Positions 8,763-16,902 of a stretch of DNA of 64,000 nt are shown one piece after another; the stretch's first letter is position 1; each line of letters starts with the position of its first letter. The position numbers were made by a program, and so were the translations under genes. The stretch is from Chryseolinea sp. H1M3-3 (GTDB lineage Bacteria > Bacteroidota > Bacteroidia > Cytophagales > Cyclobacteriaceae), in NCBI RefSeq assembly GCF_029360725.1, contig NZ_JARKMY010000001.1, positions 1,054,001-1,118,000 on the forward strand, in the 5' to 3' direction. The notes under the pieces were generated by a model. That model had not been told where the DNA came from. It ran no database searches and saw only the letters and a program-made list of their open reading frames with translations.

Positions 8763-9328
8763 TGCATGAGATTGAGCCTTATTATAACTGGTTAAAATAC
8801 TACGATCCGGCACAGGACGAACTCTCGCCATTCTTTGGCAAAGAATATAACCATGATGTATATTCTGAAACAATTTACGGATACTATATAGATCCTGCCT
8901 GGGATTCCATCGGCTCGGAAACTCTTTTTATCAAGATACTTTATACTGACTATAATTTAGGGTTTACTGTACTTGAGTTTATCGGAGAGTGGAACGATGC
9001 TATCAACAACGACATCATGTATTTGAAGCGAAACATTGTCGAAGTTTTGATTCACCAAGGCATCAATAAATTTATTCTTATCGGCGAAAATATTCTCAAC
9101 TTCCACGGCTCCGACGATAGCTATTATGAAGAATGGTTTGAAGATGTAGAGGATGGGTGGATTGCCGCAGTTTCCTTCCCCGACTTTATTCAGGAAGAAC
9201 TCAGAAAATATCATATCGATCACTATATCAATATGGGAGGCACATTACAGCTGGACCGCTGGCGTACACTCCAACCGTTGCACTTTTACGAGATCGTCAG
9301 TGGACTCATTCAGAGAAGGCTCAATTGA
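8762..9328 (+). CDS. Conserved-looking hypothetical protein coupled to murQ
   Basis: 188 residues, cytoplasmic, no signal peptide or membrane segment, acidic and rich in aromatic residues (many Tyr, Trp and Asp; for example YYNWLKYYDPAQDELSPFF). I do not recognise a family. The start overlaps the stop of murQ by one base (TAATG), so it is likely to be translated by re-initiation after murQ and to belong to the same amino-sugar unit. It ends convergently with the SprT-like gene, overlapping it by 19 bp. A role in amino-sugar handling is an inference from position only. Confidence 0.75.
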   Translation: MHEIEPYYNWLKYYDPAQDELSPFFGKEYNHDVYSETIYGYYIDPAWDSIGSETLFIKILYTDYNLGFTVLEFIGEWNDAINNDIMYLKRNIVEVLIHQGINKFILIGENILNFHGSDDSYYEEWFEDVEDGWIAAVSFPDFIQEELRKYHIDHYINMGGTLQLDRWRTLQPLHFYEIVSGLIQRRLN

Positions 9329-9936
9329 ACATTCTGAACAAGTGCATCTGCCGGAACCAGATAGTCTCTTTTTGACTTCAGTTCCTTGCACAAAATTCTC
9401 GTTCTTCTAAGTTTACCTTTTTTGAAATATCTGCCTTGCAATTGAAAAGTACTGCCTTCCGGTAACTGCGAGAGGACTGCGGCATGTGTTTTATTTTTAT
9501 CAAAAAGCCTGAATGCCTCCGTTAATTTAGTATCTGCAAATGAACTTGCTTTTGGATTGACCATATGCCGTCTTAATTCATGCAATACCTCTTCAGGATA
9601 AATATTCTCCCAAAGCAAAGGAATCATTAAATCCGTAAAGGTTTGTTTCCATTCTTCGCCGTGAGGATCAACCCTATGACCATGCTTGATAAAAACGTGT
9701 AAATGCGCAACCTCATGGACATACGTTGTGAGGAACAGGTATGGGTTCAAATCGTTATTGAGCGTAATGCGCGGATGACTCTTACTTCGTTTGCTGGTAA
9801 AGTCACCTACTTTGGTTTGCCTGCTTTTAGAAAGTTTCAGCTCAAATGGGTTAGTCTTCCATAAGGCGAAACAGTATTCAACAGCGTCAGGTGGAAGGTG
9901 AGTTTGTAATATCTCCAGGACTTTGTTCGCGTTCAT
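9310..9936 (-). CDS. SprT-like zinc metallopeptidase domain protein
   Basis: 208 residues. The zinc motif HEVAH is at residues 74-78, with the further conserved HGEEW at 92-96, as in SprT/Spartan-type domains. The C-terminal half (KNKTHAAVLSQLPEGSTFQL) resembles the basic zinc-ribbon-like tail of the family, though no Cys4 set is visible. Eukaryotic Spartan cleaves DNA-protein crosslinks; bacterial SprT-like proteins are uncharacterised. The gene is monocistronic, and its start lies just beyond the terminator of the upstream lipoprotein gene. Confidence 0.85.
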   Translation of the reverse strand: MNANKVLEILQTHLPPDAVEYCFALWKTNPFELKLSKSRQTKVGDFTSKRSKSHPRITLNNDLNPYLFLTTYVHEVAHLHVFIKHGHRVDPHGEEWKQTFTDLMIPLLWENIYPEEVLHELRRHMVNPKASSFADTKLTEAFRLFDKNKTHAAVLSQLPEGSTFQLQGRYFKKGKLRRTRILCKELKSKRDYLVPADALVQNVQLSLL

Positions 9937-9945
9937 AAAATAAAA

Positions 9946-9969
9946 AAGGCTTTAGTTTTCTAAAGCCTT
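9946..9969 (-). terminator. Rho-independent terminator of the small lipoprotein gene
   Basis: Perfect 10-bp stem (AAGGCTTTAG / CTAAAGCCTT) with a 4-nt loop. On the minus strand it is followed by a T-rich run (TTTTTTATTTT). It sits 27 bp after the lipoprotein stop. Confidence 0.85.
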
Positions 9970-9995
9970 CAATTAACAATCTTTTTTCAGACTGA

Positions 9996-10184
9996 TTACT
10001 GTACTGCAGTTGTATCAACGGCAGCAGAGTCTGCTGATACTTCAGATGCTGAATCAACAACAACTTCTTCAGTTGTAGTAGCAGCTGAATCAACAGCTTC
10101 AGCAGCAGGCTCAGCTTTCTTGCCACAAGCAACGAAAGCAAGTGCGAAGCCACAAACAGCTAACAATGCGATAATTTTTTTCAT
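9996..10184 (-). CDS. Tiny low-complexity lipoprotein
   Basis: 62 residues. MKKIIALLAVCGFALAFVAC is a lipoprotein signal peptide with a good lipobox (FVAC, Cys20). The mature chain of about 43 residues starts CGKKAEPAAEAVDSAATTTE and consists almost only of Ala, Val, Ser, Thr, Glu and Asp, so it is probably a disordered acidic tail on a lipid anchor. It has its own predicted promoter (10210-10244) and terminator (9946-9969), which marks it as a real, independently and perhaps strongly expressed gene. Function unknown; similar small abundant lipoproteins are common in Bacteroidota. Confidence 0.85.
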   Translation of the reverse strand: MKKIIALLAVCGFALAFVACGKKAEPAAEAVDSAATTTEEVVVDSASEVSADSAAVDTTAVQ

Positions 10185-10209
10185 AGTTACAGGTTTTATA
10201 AATTCACCG

Positions 10210-10244
10210 CAAATATAGCAGTATTATAGTACCACCGCAACAAA
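10210..10244 (-). promoter_or_regulatory. Predicted Bacteroidota-type promoter for the small lipoprotein gene
   Basis: On the minus strand TTTGTTG (10238-10244), a 20-nt spacer and TATATTTG (10210-10217) match the primary-sigma pattern TT(T)G-N20-TAnnTTTG. The lipoprotein ATG follows at 10184. Confidence 0.7.
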
Positions 10245-10246
10245 TC

Positions 10247-11554
10247 TCATTTTTTCCTGAAGATTAACCGAAGCGGTACCCCCTCAAAATCAAAGTGTTC
10301 CCTCATTTTATTTTCGAGAAAGCGCTCGTACGACCGTTGAATGTACTGAGGAAGATTACAGAAGAAAACAAACGATGGAAACCTTGCTGCGACCTGGGTA
10401 ATGTACTTTATTTGGATATGTTTTCCCTTCATGGAAGGGGGTGGGTTTCGCTCAATTTCAGGTAACATCAGGCCATTCAATTTCGACGTTGGAATTTTTT
10501 TGGTTTTATTTTCAAAAACCTGAACGGTCTTTTCAACAACCTGGAAAATGCGCTGTTTGGTTAAAACCGACGCAAAAATGATAGGTATATAATCGATCGG
10601 GGCAATGCTCTCCAGGATATCCTTTTTGAACTTTTCTGACGTCTTTGAGTCCTTTTCCACCAAATCCCATTTATTCACCATAATGACCATTCCCTTGCCT
10701 TGTCGCTCAGCAAGACTTATCAGGTTTACGTCCTGGGACTCCATTCCGCGTTCGGCATCGATTACGATAATGCAAACATCGCTTTCCTCCAACGCCCTGA
10801 GTGAGCGCAACACGGAATAGAACTCAATATCCTCTTTTACCTTTCCCTTTTTCCTGACACCTGCTGTATCGATCAAAATAAAATCCTTACCGTACATTTT
10901 ATAGTGCGAGTGAATGGCATCCCTGGTGGTGCCGGCTTCATCTGTAACGATGCTTCGTTCTGTTCCCAGCAAAGCATTCAATAATGAGGACTTCCCAACG
11001 TTCGGCCTACCTACAATAGTAATTTTTGGAATTCCGGCGTTTGGATCCTCTACCCCTTCCGTTGGAAAGGTTTTAACCAGTTCATCTAAAAGCTCTCCTG
11101 TGCCCCCGCCATTCTCCGACGAAATGGGAAATACTTCTCCTAAACTAAGTTCATAAAATTCCGCAGCATAAATTGCTTTATCAGGGGTATCAGCCTTGTT
11201 GGCAGCAACAAAAATCGGCTTCTTTGATGTTCTTAATACATTGGCAAATTCCTTATCAAAACCCGTTAGTCCATCTCGGCAATCAACCATAAAAATAATG
11301 GCAGATGCTTCGTCGATTGCCATCTTAACTTGTATCCTGATTTGCGATTCAAATTTGTCTTCCGAGCCGGTAACATAGCCTCCTGTATCGATAACAGTAA
11401 AGAACTTGCCACACCATTCAGCATAACCATAATGTCGGTCACGTGTCACCCCGGGCATATTGTCCATAATGGCTTCACGTTTTTCAACCAGCCGGTTAAA
11501 GAAAGTTGATTTACCAACGTTGGGTCTTCCTACTATTGCTACGATATTGGCCAT
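10247..11554 (-). CDS. der: Ribosome-assembly GTPase Der (EngA)
   Basis: 435 residues, normal family length. There are two GTPase domains, each with its own P-loop: GRPNVGKST at residues 9-17 and GRPNVGKSS near residue 182. Switch motifs DTGGY and DTAG, and NKAD and NKWD specificity motifs, are present. The last 90 residues form the KH-like domain (starting near MKGKHIQIKYITQVA). Der acts in 50S ribosomal subunit maturation. It lies 37 bp downstream of era on the same strand, and the two probably form one unit. Confidence 0.97.
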   Translation of the reverse strand: MANIVAIVGRPNVGKSTFFNRLVEKREAIMDNMPGVTRDRHYGYAEWCGKFFTVIDTGGYVTGSEDKFESQIRIQVKMAIDEASAIIFMVDCRDGLTGFDKEFANVLRTSKKPIFVAANKADTPDKAIYAAEFYELSLGEVFPISSENGGGTGELLDELVKTFPTEGVEDPNAGIPKITIVGRPNVGKSSLLNALLGTERSIVTDEAGTTRDAIHSHYKMYGKDFILIDTAGVRKKGKVKEDIEFYSVLRSLRALEESDVCIIVIDAERGMESQDVNLISLAERQGKGMVIMVNKWDLVEKDSKTSEKFKKDILESIAPIDYIPIIFASVLTKQRIFQVVEKTVQVFENKTKKIPTSKLNGLMLPEIERNPPPSMKGKHIQIKYITQVAARFPSFVFFCNLPQYIQRSYERFLENKMREHFDFEGVPLRLIFRKK

Positions 11555-11591
11555 TTTTCAGGGACGAGTTACGGGATATTAAATACGAATT

Positions 11592-12479
11592 TTATTCCAG
11601 GTAGCCGAATTGTCTCAGCTTTAATGATTGCTTGCGCCAGTTGTCTGCTACCTTAACATGAGTTTCTAAAAATATTTTTTTTCCGAAGAATGCTTCCATA
11701 TCCCTTCGCGCTTCAACGCCGACTTTCTTGATGGAACTTGCTGCCTTCCCGATAATTATTCCCTTTTGTGAATCGCGCTCAACATAAATCGTTGCACTGA
11801 TTTTGATAATTTCCGCTTCTTCCTTAAAAGAAGTTATCGCGACTTCCGTACTGTAAGGTATTTCCTGTTCATAATTCAGAAATATTTTTTCCCGGATAAT
11901 TTCTGAGGCAAAAAATCTTTCGGAACGATCGGTGTAATCATCTTGAGGAAAATAAGGAGGATGAACCGGCATCCACTCCAATATTTTAGGTAGTAGCAAG
12001 TCAACCTGTTGTCCGGTCTTCGCCGATACAGTAACAACTTCTTTAATGTTCTGAAGAGATTGTTTCCAGTAGGTTACCTTGTCGACTACCTGGGACCCCT
12101 TACCTAGATCGATTTTATTTATAACAAGTAAAATCGGCGTATTGAATTTCAGAAATCGATCAAAAAGCTCCGGTTCATATTTATCTTCAATAGATACTAC
12201 GAGCAAAATGAGATCAGCATCTTCCAGCGAAACCTTCACATAGCTCATCATCGCTTCATGCAATGTGTATTTGGGCTCAAGGATGCCAGGCGTATCGGAA
12301 TAGACAACCTGATAATTTTCTCCATTCAGGATACCCATTATCCGGTGACGGGTAGTTTGCGCTTTGGGGGTAATGATCGAGAGATTCTCATGCATCAATT
12401 GATTCATAAGAGACGACTTTCCGACATTCGGCTTACCCACAATGCTTACAAAACCCGATTTAAAGGATGATTGGTCCAT
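11592..12479 (-). CDS. era: GTPase Era
   Basis: 295 residues from the ATG at 12479. The frame extends 4 codons upstream to a TTG at 12491, but a TACCTTTG promoter element at 12489-12496 would place transcription start inside that extension, so the ATG (MDQSSFKSGFVSIVGKPNVG) is chosen. G1 GKPNVGKSS, G3 DTPG and G4 NKID are present, and a C-terminal KH domain (GKAASSIKKVGVEARR) binds the 16S rRNA 3' end in the family. Era helps mature the small ribosomal subunit. der follows on the same strand. Confidence 0.96.
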   Translation of the reverse strand: MDQSSFKSGFVSIVGKPNVGKSSLMNQLMHENLSIITPKAQTTRHRIMGILNGENYQVVYSDTPGILEPKYTLHEAMMSYVKVSLEDADLILLVVSIEDKYEPELFDRFLKFNTPILLVINKIDLGKGSQVVDKVTYWKQSLQNIKEVVTVSAKTGQQVDLLLPKILEWMPVHPPYFPQDDYTDRSERFFASEIIREKIFLNYEQEIPYSTEVAITSFKEEAEIIKISATIYVERDSQKGIIIGKAASSIKKVGVEARRDMEAFFGKKIFLETHVKVADNWRKQSLKLRQFGYLE

Positions 12480-12488
12480 ATTAATTCG

Positions 12489-12496
12489 CAAAGGTA
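12489..12496 (-). promoter_or_regulatory. Candidate -7 element of era
   Basis: TACCTTTG on the minus strand matches TAnnTTTG. I see no TTG at the expected distance, so support is partial. It fits a very short leader before the ATG at 12479. Confidence 0.4.
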
Positions 12497-12695
12497 ATGC
12501 GAATTTTATTGAATGACTTTGTTTCTTCTAAATTACCATTACAATCCGACTCTGTGGCTTTTGATTCGAATCACTTGCACGCTTACCCCGGACAATTATT
12601 CAACTGAACTTATGGTATTTTGAAAAGGATTTCCTTTTCAATGAACTCTCCCCCACACCACTTTTCAGATATTTTTCGCGCGCAATTGCATCACC

Positions 12696-12974
<279 letters not shown>

Positions 12975-13018
12975 ATGTATTTGCGTTTTTATAACCAGAG
13001 GGTTGTAAAAATCGTTCG

Positions 13019-13050
13019 CAAAAGTAGGTCTACAATAATTAAAAACCAAA
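13019..13050 (-). promoter_or_regulatory. Predicted promoter of tRNA-fMet
   Basis: On the minus strand TTTG (13047-13050), a 20-nt spacer and TACTTTTG (13019-13026). It is a full match to the Bacteroidota primary-sigma pattern. The tRNA 5' end is at 12974. Confidence 0.7.
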
Positions 13051-13118
13051 TGGTTGAGTCAATCTCATCCAACAGAATAAAGCTCGGTACCGGTAATAAT
13101 TCAATAATTGGAAAGGAA

Positions 13119-14951
13119 TTACGCCCTTTTTGCCTCCTGCAATATCATATTTGGCTGCATGGTAATTTCAGGCGTATTTTCTTGGGACTTAATTTCCGTA
13201 ATCTGATGATCCCACAGTTCCTTAAATACTAGGCTGGAGCGTCTTAGTTCTTCAAAAGTTCCTTTGTCGACAATGAAGCCGTCCTTGAGAATGTATACAT
13301 AATCAAAGTAGTGCAATAAGTGTAACCGGTGCAAGGATGAAATTATAGCCTTACCTTCAAATGCCTGGAATAGATTTTCATAAATGTTTCTCTCGGTACG
13401 CGGATCTATGCTGCTGGTAGGTTCATCCAATAAAACCAGGTCGCTGGTTTTCGCCGCCAGAATTCCCCGTGCCAGGGCTAATCGTTGCTTTTGGCCACCT
13501 GAAAGGTTTACACCCTTTTCCTGGATGTTCGTTTCAAATCCATTCGGGAGCTTGTTCACTACAGAATCAAACTGCGCTGCACGGCACGCTTGTGCAATCT
13601 CATCCTCATTGAATTTCAGGCCTAGTGTGATATTGTATAATATCGTGTTCTCGAAAATTTCTGGATCCTGTGGCAGAAGCGTCACATTGTTGGCTATCGT
13701 TTCAAAGTTTTCGGTTTCACTGTCATTAATGCGTATTTGTGTTGACGATTGCGGTTGGAACAAGCCACGAAGCAGTGCTAATAAGGTGCTCTTTCCGCAT
13801 CCACTTTCACCAATCAAGGCAATTCGTTTACCTTTTTCAATCCGCATGCTTAAGTCATGTAAACCCACGCGAGGCTGTGTATTTGACGTATCAGCCCGAT
13901 AAAAATTCAGGTTTTCGATATCGATGGTTTTCCAGTGGGAAGGAAGTTTTTTTTCTGCATCGAATAAATGCATTTGATCATAGGCCGCTTCCACTTCCCT
14001 GACATTCTGTAGTTCAGTGTTGAACTTCATGATCTGAGTGTAGTGACCCGCGATATCATTAAATACACTGGTAAATTGATTCACATATCCCAGCAGCACA
14101 ACCAATCCACCTATGAAAAATGTTGAACCGGTATTCCAATGTTGATAGAGGTACCCAATGGTGGTCACACAATAAATTAATCCTACCATCATTTGTGCTG
14201 TGAACCACTTCCATTCGTTGACCGAAACATTTTTCTTGAATGGCGGATAAACGGCCATCAATTTGCCCATATAAGTTGCTTGAATTCTTTTTTCAAGTCG
14301 TAAAGTAATAACCGTTATAATATTGGACAGACTATCAAAAAGTGTCGACGATACTTCGTGTTCGCGTTCGTTTACCTCCTTCAGTGAGCGGATAAAAACT
14401 TTATCAAATTTTGCTATAACCCAGATCGTAATGATTCCAAGTATAACCCCTATTGCGCCAAACAGCGGTGAAAAATAAAGCATCGCGCCAAACGAAAAGA
14501 AAAACTTACCAAATGAATAGAAATAGATAAATCCGTTTTGAAAAAAATCGCGAAGTGCTTCGTGGGCTTTGCGCAATTTGTTGATCGTTGATCCGCTGTG
14601 GTGATCCTGGTGCCACTTCACAGGCAGGTGCAAAATCTTGTGGTAAACTTCTTCCATGAAGTTCCGGCTTAAGGTAAAGGCCAACTGGCGTTCCATTACC
14701 CTACCCGGACCGTGGAAACACCATTCCAGTAAACGAAGTCCCAGAAAGCCACCAATGTATAGCCAGCCCGTTCTCAGTACATCTGCGCCTTGGAACTGAA
14801 GTTCATTTATAAACCATCCATAAAACAACGGGTTTATGGCAACTATAGTGGTAGCCATAATAAACATTGCATATACTACAACAAAACGTTTCTTCTCCTG
14901 GCGGGCATATTTCCATGCTGTTGAAAGAAGGGAGAAATAAGGATTACGCAT
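13119..14951 (-). CDS. ABC exporter, fused membrane and ATP-binding domains
   Basis: 610 residues. The N-terminal half is a six-helix exporter domain (about residues 20-310). The C-terminal half is the ATPase: Walker A GESGCGKST at 381-389, signature LSGGQKQRLALARG near 482, Walker B LVLLDEP and H-loop ISSLHR. As a half-transporter it should act as a dimer in the inner membrane; the substrate (lipid, peptide or drug) cannot be read from the sequence. The gene lies exactly between the two inverted copies of the tRNA-fMet/GIY-YIG unit and would be inverted by recombination between them. A 28-residue tail after the ATPase is not conserved-looking. Confidence 0.92.
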   Translation of the reverse strand: MRNPYFSLLSTAWKYARQEKKRFVVVYAMFIMATTIVAINPLFYGWFINELQFQGADVLRTGWLYIGGFLGLRLLEWCFHGPGRVMERQLAFTLSRNFMEEVYHKILHLPVKWHQDHHSGSTINKLRKAHEALRDFFQNGFIYFYSFGKFFFSFGAMLYFSPLFGAIGVILGIITIWVIAKFDKVFIRSLKEVNEREHEVSSTLFDSLSNIITVITLRLEKRIQATYMGKLMAVYPPFKKNVSVNEWKWFTAQMMVGLIYCVTTIGYLYQHWNTGSTFFIGGLVVLLGYVNQFTSVFNDIAGHYTQIMKFNTELQNVREVEAAYDQMHLFDAEKKLPSHWKTIDIENLNFYRADTSNTQPRVGLHDLSMRIEKGKRIALIGESGCGKSTLLALLRGLFQPQSSTQIRINDSETENFETIANNVTLLPQDPEIFENTILYNITLGLKFNEDEIAQACRAAQFDSVVNKLPNGFETNIQEKGVNLSGGQKQRLALARGILAAKTSDLVLLDEPTSSIDPRTERNIYENLFQAFEGKAIISSLHRLHLLHYFDYVYILKDGFIVDKGTFEELRRSSLVFKELWDHQITEIKSQENTPEITMQPNMILQEAKRA

Positions 14952-15160
14952 TTACGTGTGAGGGATTTTGATGCAAGTACGCAGGCGGGTATTTTAAAAG
15001 CTGTGTAATCTCAGAAAGGATATTACATTCCTCAGAGATTGAGACCCTAGGTAAGATTGGATCTAAATGGCGACCAAACTTTCTTGGACAAGGAATGCTT
15101 TGCAGGAGAATTTTTTGGTTCAAATCAAGTCATGATATCGTTTGTTACGCTGAGCTCATA

Positions 15161-15174
15161 TCCGCCGCGGCGGA
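15161..15174. repeat. Perfect 14-bp GC palindrome abutting the duplicated tRNA end
   Basis: TCCGCCGCGGCGGA is its own reverse complement. It ends at 15174, and the duplicated tRNA segment begins at 15175. It replaces the sequence that precedes this segment in the intact tRNA. Confidence 0.9.
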
Positions 15175-15200
15175 CACAGGTTCGAGTCCTGTCCCCGCTA
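15175..15200 (+). pseudogene. tRNA-fMet 3' fragment (T-arm and 3' acceptor strand)
   Basis: 26 nt identical to the end of the intact tRNA-fMet, up to the discriminator base. The 5' half is missing; a short similarity (GCTCATA at 15154-15160, like the anticodon region) may be a degraded remnant. No promoter of the tRNA type precedes it. Confidence 0.85.
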
Positions 15201-15204
15201 CTAA

Positions 15205-15231
15205 AGAAAGCGATCCCAAAGATCGCTTTCT
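15205..15231 (+). terminator. Duplicated tRNA terminator hairpin
   Basis: Same 11-bp stem and CCAAA loop as at 12871-12897, now on the plus strand, followed by CCGTTTTA. There is no functional tRNA upstream. Confidence 0.6.
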
Positions 15232-15238
15232 CCGTTTT

Positions 15239-15484
15239 ATGCCATTTTATGTTTACATATTGTGGTCTGCCTCCTTGAGGAAGACTTATGTTGGATTCAC
15301 TGCTAATCTGGATGCTCGGTTGCATGCTCACAATAACGGCGTTAAGGGGTGGACTCTCAGAGGACGGCCTTGGATATTAATTAACAGCGAGATATTTAAT
15401 GAAAAAAAACATGAAGCTATTCTTTCCGGTCAGGATATGGGGGGCTGGGTACAGAGTGGCCATGAAGAGGGGTTTTATTGTTGA
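15239..15484 (+). pseudogene. GIY-YIG nuclease domain gene, copy 2, truncated
   Basis: This copy keeps an ATG (MPFYVYILWSASLRKTYVGF) but matches copy 1 only for the first 56 codons or so, to WILINSEIFNEK. Beyond 15406 the frame runs through unrelated sequence (HEAILSGQDMGGWVQSGHEE) to a stop at 15484, so the domain's C-terminal helix with the REKYLKSG motif is lost. The 81-residue product is unlikely to be an active nuclease. Confidence 0.65.
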
Positions 15485-15529
15485 GACTATTAAGTATATT
15501 TACTCACGTTATTGAGTAAATTGTACATA

Positions 15530-16714
15530 ATGTTTGAAAGGCCTCATATTCAGCATCTTATAACTAGATTGAAGGAGCCGAGATCCTTCATTCAGGTTCT
15601 TATGGGACCTCGACAGGTAGGAAAAAGTACGCTTACTGGCCAGGTCCTAGACAAGCTTAACATCCCCAATTTGTTTATTTCTGCCGACGCCGTGGCTAAC
15701 TCCGGCGAAACCTGGCTGGAGCAGCAGTGGGAAGTCGCGCGTTTACAATTGAAATCAACTGGAGCTCCAGAGTTCATTCTAGCCATTGACGAAATCCAGA
15801 AAATTAGCAACTGGAGTAAGGTGATCAAAAAACTGTGGGACGAGGACACGCGCGCCAGACAAAACATCAAAGTAATCCTATTAGGGTCTTCGCGGCTACT
15901 TTTACAGCAAGGTCTCACGGAATCGCTGGCAGGAAGATTTGAAACTTCCTATCTTGGTCATTGGTCGTTCGCGGAAATGGAGCAAGCCTTCGGCGTGACT
16001 GCCGAGAAGTACGTTTGGTTTGGCGGCTACCCGGGTGCAGCCGCACTGATGAGTGATGAAGACCGTTGGAAGAAGTACGTGAATGACGCGCTCATTGAAA
16101 CGAGTATCTCGAAAGATATTCTGATGCTCACCCGAGTAGACAAGCCTGCCTTGCTCCGACAACTTTTTGAGCTCGGATGCTTGTATTCCGGACAGGTGCT
16201 TTCCTACACCAAGATTGTTGGACAATTGCAAGATGCCGGAAACACTACTACCCTTGCTCATTATTTGCAATTGCTTGACACAGCCGGACTACTCGCAGGA
16301 ATTGAAAAGTACACCGGTGAACAATTGAGACAACGCTCTTCGAGCCCGAAGTTCCAGGTACACAATACGGCCTTACTCACGGCACAGCAAGGCGATTCGT
16401 TGACAGAAGTAATCGTAAAGCCTGATGTTTGGGGACGCTGGGTGGAAGCTGCCATCGGTGCACATCTTGTGAATCATAAGTTAAGTGAAGGATACAGCGT
16501 TCATTACTGGCGACACCGAAATGACGAAGTTGATTTTGTACTGGAGAAAAAAGGAAAAGTGATTGGGTTAGAAGTGAAAAGCGGTGCCACACAAAAAGCA
16601 CCGGGCATGGAAGCGTTTAAGAAACAGCATGAGCCAGATAAAGTACTGCTCGTTGGAAATAGTGGAATACCATGGCAAGAATTTTTGAAAATGAATCCAT
16701 CACAATTATTTTAA
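15530..16714 (+). CDS. AAA/DUF4143-type ATP-binding protein
   Basis: 394 residues from the ATG at 15530 (the frame reaches back 6 codons to a TTG, which is less likely). The P-loop GPRQVGKST is near residue 30, Walker B LAIDEIQK near 90 and a sensor LLGSSRLLL near 120. The C-terminal third contains the DUF4143 domain with a restriction-endonuclease-like D...EVKSG pattern (VDFVLEKKGKVIGLEVKSGA). The family is widespread and patchily distributed, and its function is not established. It starts 46 bp after the truncated GIY-YIG copy and stands alone, which fits an acquired accessory gene. Confidence 0.88.
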   Translation: MFERPHIQHLITRLKEPRSFIQVLMGPRQVGKSTLTGQVLDKLNIPNLFISADAVANSGETWLEQQWEVARLQLKSTGAPEFILAIDEIQKISNWSKVIKKLWDEDTRARQNIKVILLGSSRLLLQQGLTESLAGRFETSYLGHWSFAEMEQAFGVTAEKYVWFGGYPGAAALMSDEDRWKKYVNDALIETSISKDILMLTRVDKPALLRQLFELGCLYSGQVLSYTKIVGQLQDAGNTTTLAHYLQLLDTAGLLAGIEKYTGEQLRQRSSSPKFQVHNTALLTAQQGDSLTEVIVKPDVWGRWVEAAIGAHLVNHKLSEGYSVHYWRHRNDEVDFVLEKKGKVIGLEVKSGATQKAPGMEAFKKQHEPDKVLLVGNSGIPWQEFLKMNPSQLF

Positions 16715-16902
16715 ATTTGATAAGCAAATAAGTACCCTAAATAGTTGAAGCAGTGCAGGGCCAAATGATATAACGATTTGAATACAATTCATGGTGCTAA
16801 TCAAGTTTTCGTAAACAAATTAGATGTACACTAAGAAAAACCCTAAATATTTAAACTGCTAATCAGTTATTTAATTCACATTTTACTCAAACCCCATTCG
16901 AC

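Larger units (their letters stand above)
15175..15406 (+). repeat. Inverted repeat copy 2: tRNA-fMet 3' end, terminator, GIY-YIG 5' part
   Basis: Partner of 12696-12927. The edges are sharp: a 14-bp palindrome on the left, and on the right the sequence changes abruptly after the AATGAAAAA at 15398-15406. Most mismatches are point changes within the GIY-YIG part; the tRNA and terminator part is identical. Confidence 0.9.

Noticed and set aside
9887-10153. Leu-rich 88-codon frame over the small lipoprotein gene
   Set aside because: It is an alternative frame on the same strand, crosses the terminator hairpin, and its Leu runs come from the Ala/Ser/Thr codons of the real lipoprotein.
13384-13902. 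172-codon frame antisense to the ABC exporter
   Set aside because: It covers the ATPase domain, whose motifs are all on the minus strand; composition is atypical.
15404-15520. Small frame starting at the ATG near 15399 in another frame (beginning MKKNMKLFFPVRIWG)
   Set aside because: Signal-like start but short, no family resemblance, and it begins exactly at the breakpoint of the duplicated unit.
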